In this document: positions 62,333 to 64,000 of the stretch, piece after piece
Position numbering within the stretch: the first letter of the stretch is position 1
Layout of the letters: each line of letters opens with the position of its first letter
Source: Oxyruncus cristatus
Lineage: Eukaryota > Chordata > Aves > Passeriformes > Cotingidae
NCBI GenBank assembly: GCA_013399855.1
Contig: VXAY01003155.1
Location: 1,060,557-1,124,556 of the forward strand
Direction: 5' to 3'
DNA length: 64,000 bases
Program-made: the position numbers and the translations under genes
Notes under the pieces: generated by a model
What the model was told of the DNA's origin: nothing
The model's input: only the letters and a program-made list of their open reading frames with translations
The model's database searches: none

Positions 62333-64000
62333 TTTTAATAAATCTACAGGCCATATTACGTTGTATTAGGCTAAAAGTTTTCTTGTTTTCAAGGACTTTC
62401 ATGCTTCAATATCTCTCTCCTTCGACCTACTGCAGATGCCCAGCACTGTTACTGTACTTTTACTGTTCTTTCCCAAGGACTTGTTTTCCTTGATACACAT
62501 CTAAAAAATTGGTCTTGTGACATAAACAGTCAGATTAGGTACTGAAAACAAATTGTCTAAAGAAATTATTTCTTTAGTAATAGTAGAAGAAACTTAAACT
62601 GGAAACAATTATTTCCTTTTTCTTCACCTTGTTTGACAGGCATCTTCAGCTGGATATCTTTCTTGAGTATTTAAAGTGCTATAACAACCAGCTATAAGAA
62701 ACGTCAATGTTTATAAATATAATCAGAACATCAGATCACTTAACAAAATACTAGTTATTCAGTAGTAAAGGTAGCTATTCTTATACTTCTGGAATCTTAT
62801 TTTGTTCCATATTATTCAAGTGTGTCGGTGATCAAGCATGTCAGTGATGGGACTTCCCATTCCCCTCTCCTATTTTCTTCTTAAAAAAGTAAACTAAAAA
62901 ACACGAATCTGAAATACAGGCTGTCAAATTGCATCACTTCTGTAGTTTATACTTAGAGTGAGACCATCAAGACAGACAGTTCTATCTGTACTAACGTAAA
63001 AAACGTCTCTCCCAAACTGACTGAGATATCAAGCACGAGAATTTATGTGTAGGAGAAGCTTACCCACTTCTGTCCTGTACATAAGGGAAAGATCCATTTC
63101 TTTTACTAGATAAATCAATCCACTTTCTTTCAAACAAATATCCTGTTTTTTAGGGAAAGAGGAATTGGAAACAAAATTATTTATAATATTAAAATATGCA
63201 CACTGTACATGGATATATAAAACTGAGTAAAGTTTTTGTGTGTAATACTTGTGTAACAACCAGTAACTTTTTTCCTAAAAATATCAAGCATATTGCGTCT
63301 GCAATAAGCTCCTCTTCTAAACCCAATAACTTTCACTGGCAGTGAATGGGAGCCACTGAATGATTCACACAGTAAAATTTTCCAGGAATGTTCAAAAATG
63401 ATAACAAATAATAAAATAAAGAATTTTTTGTGAAATTCTAATTGGCAAATAGATGCATTTCAATGCTAAATATAATTTTTTTTTAAATTCAGCTAACTGA
63501 AATCTGATAAACATGAATTTCTGTATTGATCTGGTTTCTAATGACCTTGACCTGATGGAGAATGAAGTTTTGAATTGTAGTGATAAAAAATTGATTTCTG
63601 GCACACATACAAAATTGTTTATTTTCATGGGTGACAATTAGACTCAACACCCACAAACAATGAGAATACATTTCAATACATTCTCTGTACTGCTTAGGTC
63701 ATGAAGTCAATCAAACATCAACTGAAACAAAACATTCCTTGGGTAAATCAAAGGAAGTACCACTGAAATGTCATAGTAGCAGAAGAAAGCTTGGAGTCTT
63801 TCCATACTAATGTCTGATTATGTGGAACAATGTCAAGAACTCAACAGAGTGCTTGTCCAAGTAGTATTTCTGGCCAATTTTCTTCTCTCAAAAATATTTA
63901 AATGTAACTAGAAGAATTAACATTTAAGGAAATTCAGGATAGGATCTAGGATCTAGTCTATTATTCATTGTAGAGTTTAAAGAGCTTTTATATCAGAGAA
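62333..64000. other. AT-rich unique DNA, no gene recognised
   Basis: No exon, RNA gene or transposon that I can support; open frames reach at most 89 codons and are motif-free. Confidence 0.55.

Overview
This window is AT-rich vertebrate nuclear DNA, most probably from a bird. The main evidence is a set of 5'-truncated CR1 (chicken repeat 1) LINE copies that end in the typical ATTCTRTG-type 3' tail. CR1 is also found in turtles and crocodilians, but the low repeat density and the compact, CpG-poor background fit an avian genome best. There is no sign of prokaryotic organisation: no operons, ribosome binding sites, CRISPR arrays or tRNA/rRNA genes.

I find no convincing intact host protein-coding gene. 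The only coding sequence I recognise is decayed CR1 ORF2 (reverse transcriptase and its C-terminal part) in four copies: A at about 12695-14510 (minus), C at 45918-46604 (plus), and the tail-to-tail pair D (60829-61511, plus) and E (61543-62332, minus). A fifth scrap, F (25389-25466, plus), keeps only the 3' tail. All are inactivated by frameshifts, stops, internal deletions or a mutated catalytic motif.

Layout: 1-12.4 kb is unique AT-rich DNA with one strong conserved-enhancer-like block near 10.1-10.6 kb. 12.4-14.5 kb holds an A/C-rich low-complexity tract followed by CR1-A. 14.5-27.2 kb is unique AT-rich DNA with CR1-F. 27.2-28.9 kb is a striking module: an A/C tract, an (AAAAG) array of 84 perfect copies with a single N at its edge, a CpG-enriched unique block, then an (AAAAT) array of 28 perfect copies. 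29-45.9 kb is unique DNA with several regulatory-looking stretches and possible splice-flanked exons. 45.9-48.1 kb holds CR1-C, an unclassified GC-richer segment ending in poly(A), and a G/T-rich tract. 48-60.8 kb is unique DNA, and 60.8-62.3 kb is the CR1-D/E pair. The remainder is unique AT-rich DNA.

The most economical reading is an intergenic gene desert, or a very large intron, with candidate conserved non-coding elements of the kind that surround developmental regulator genes. No gene can be named from the window alone. The conserved-element and exon calls are pattern-based inferences and need alignment or RNA data.
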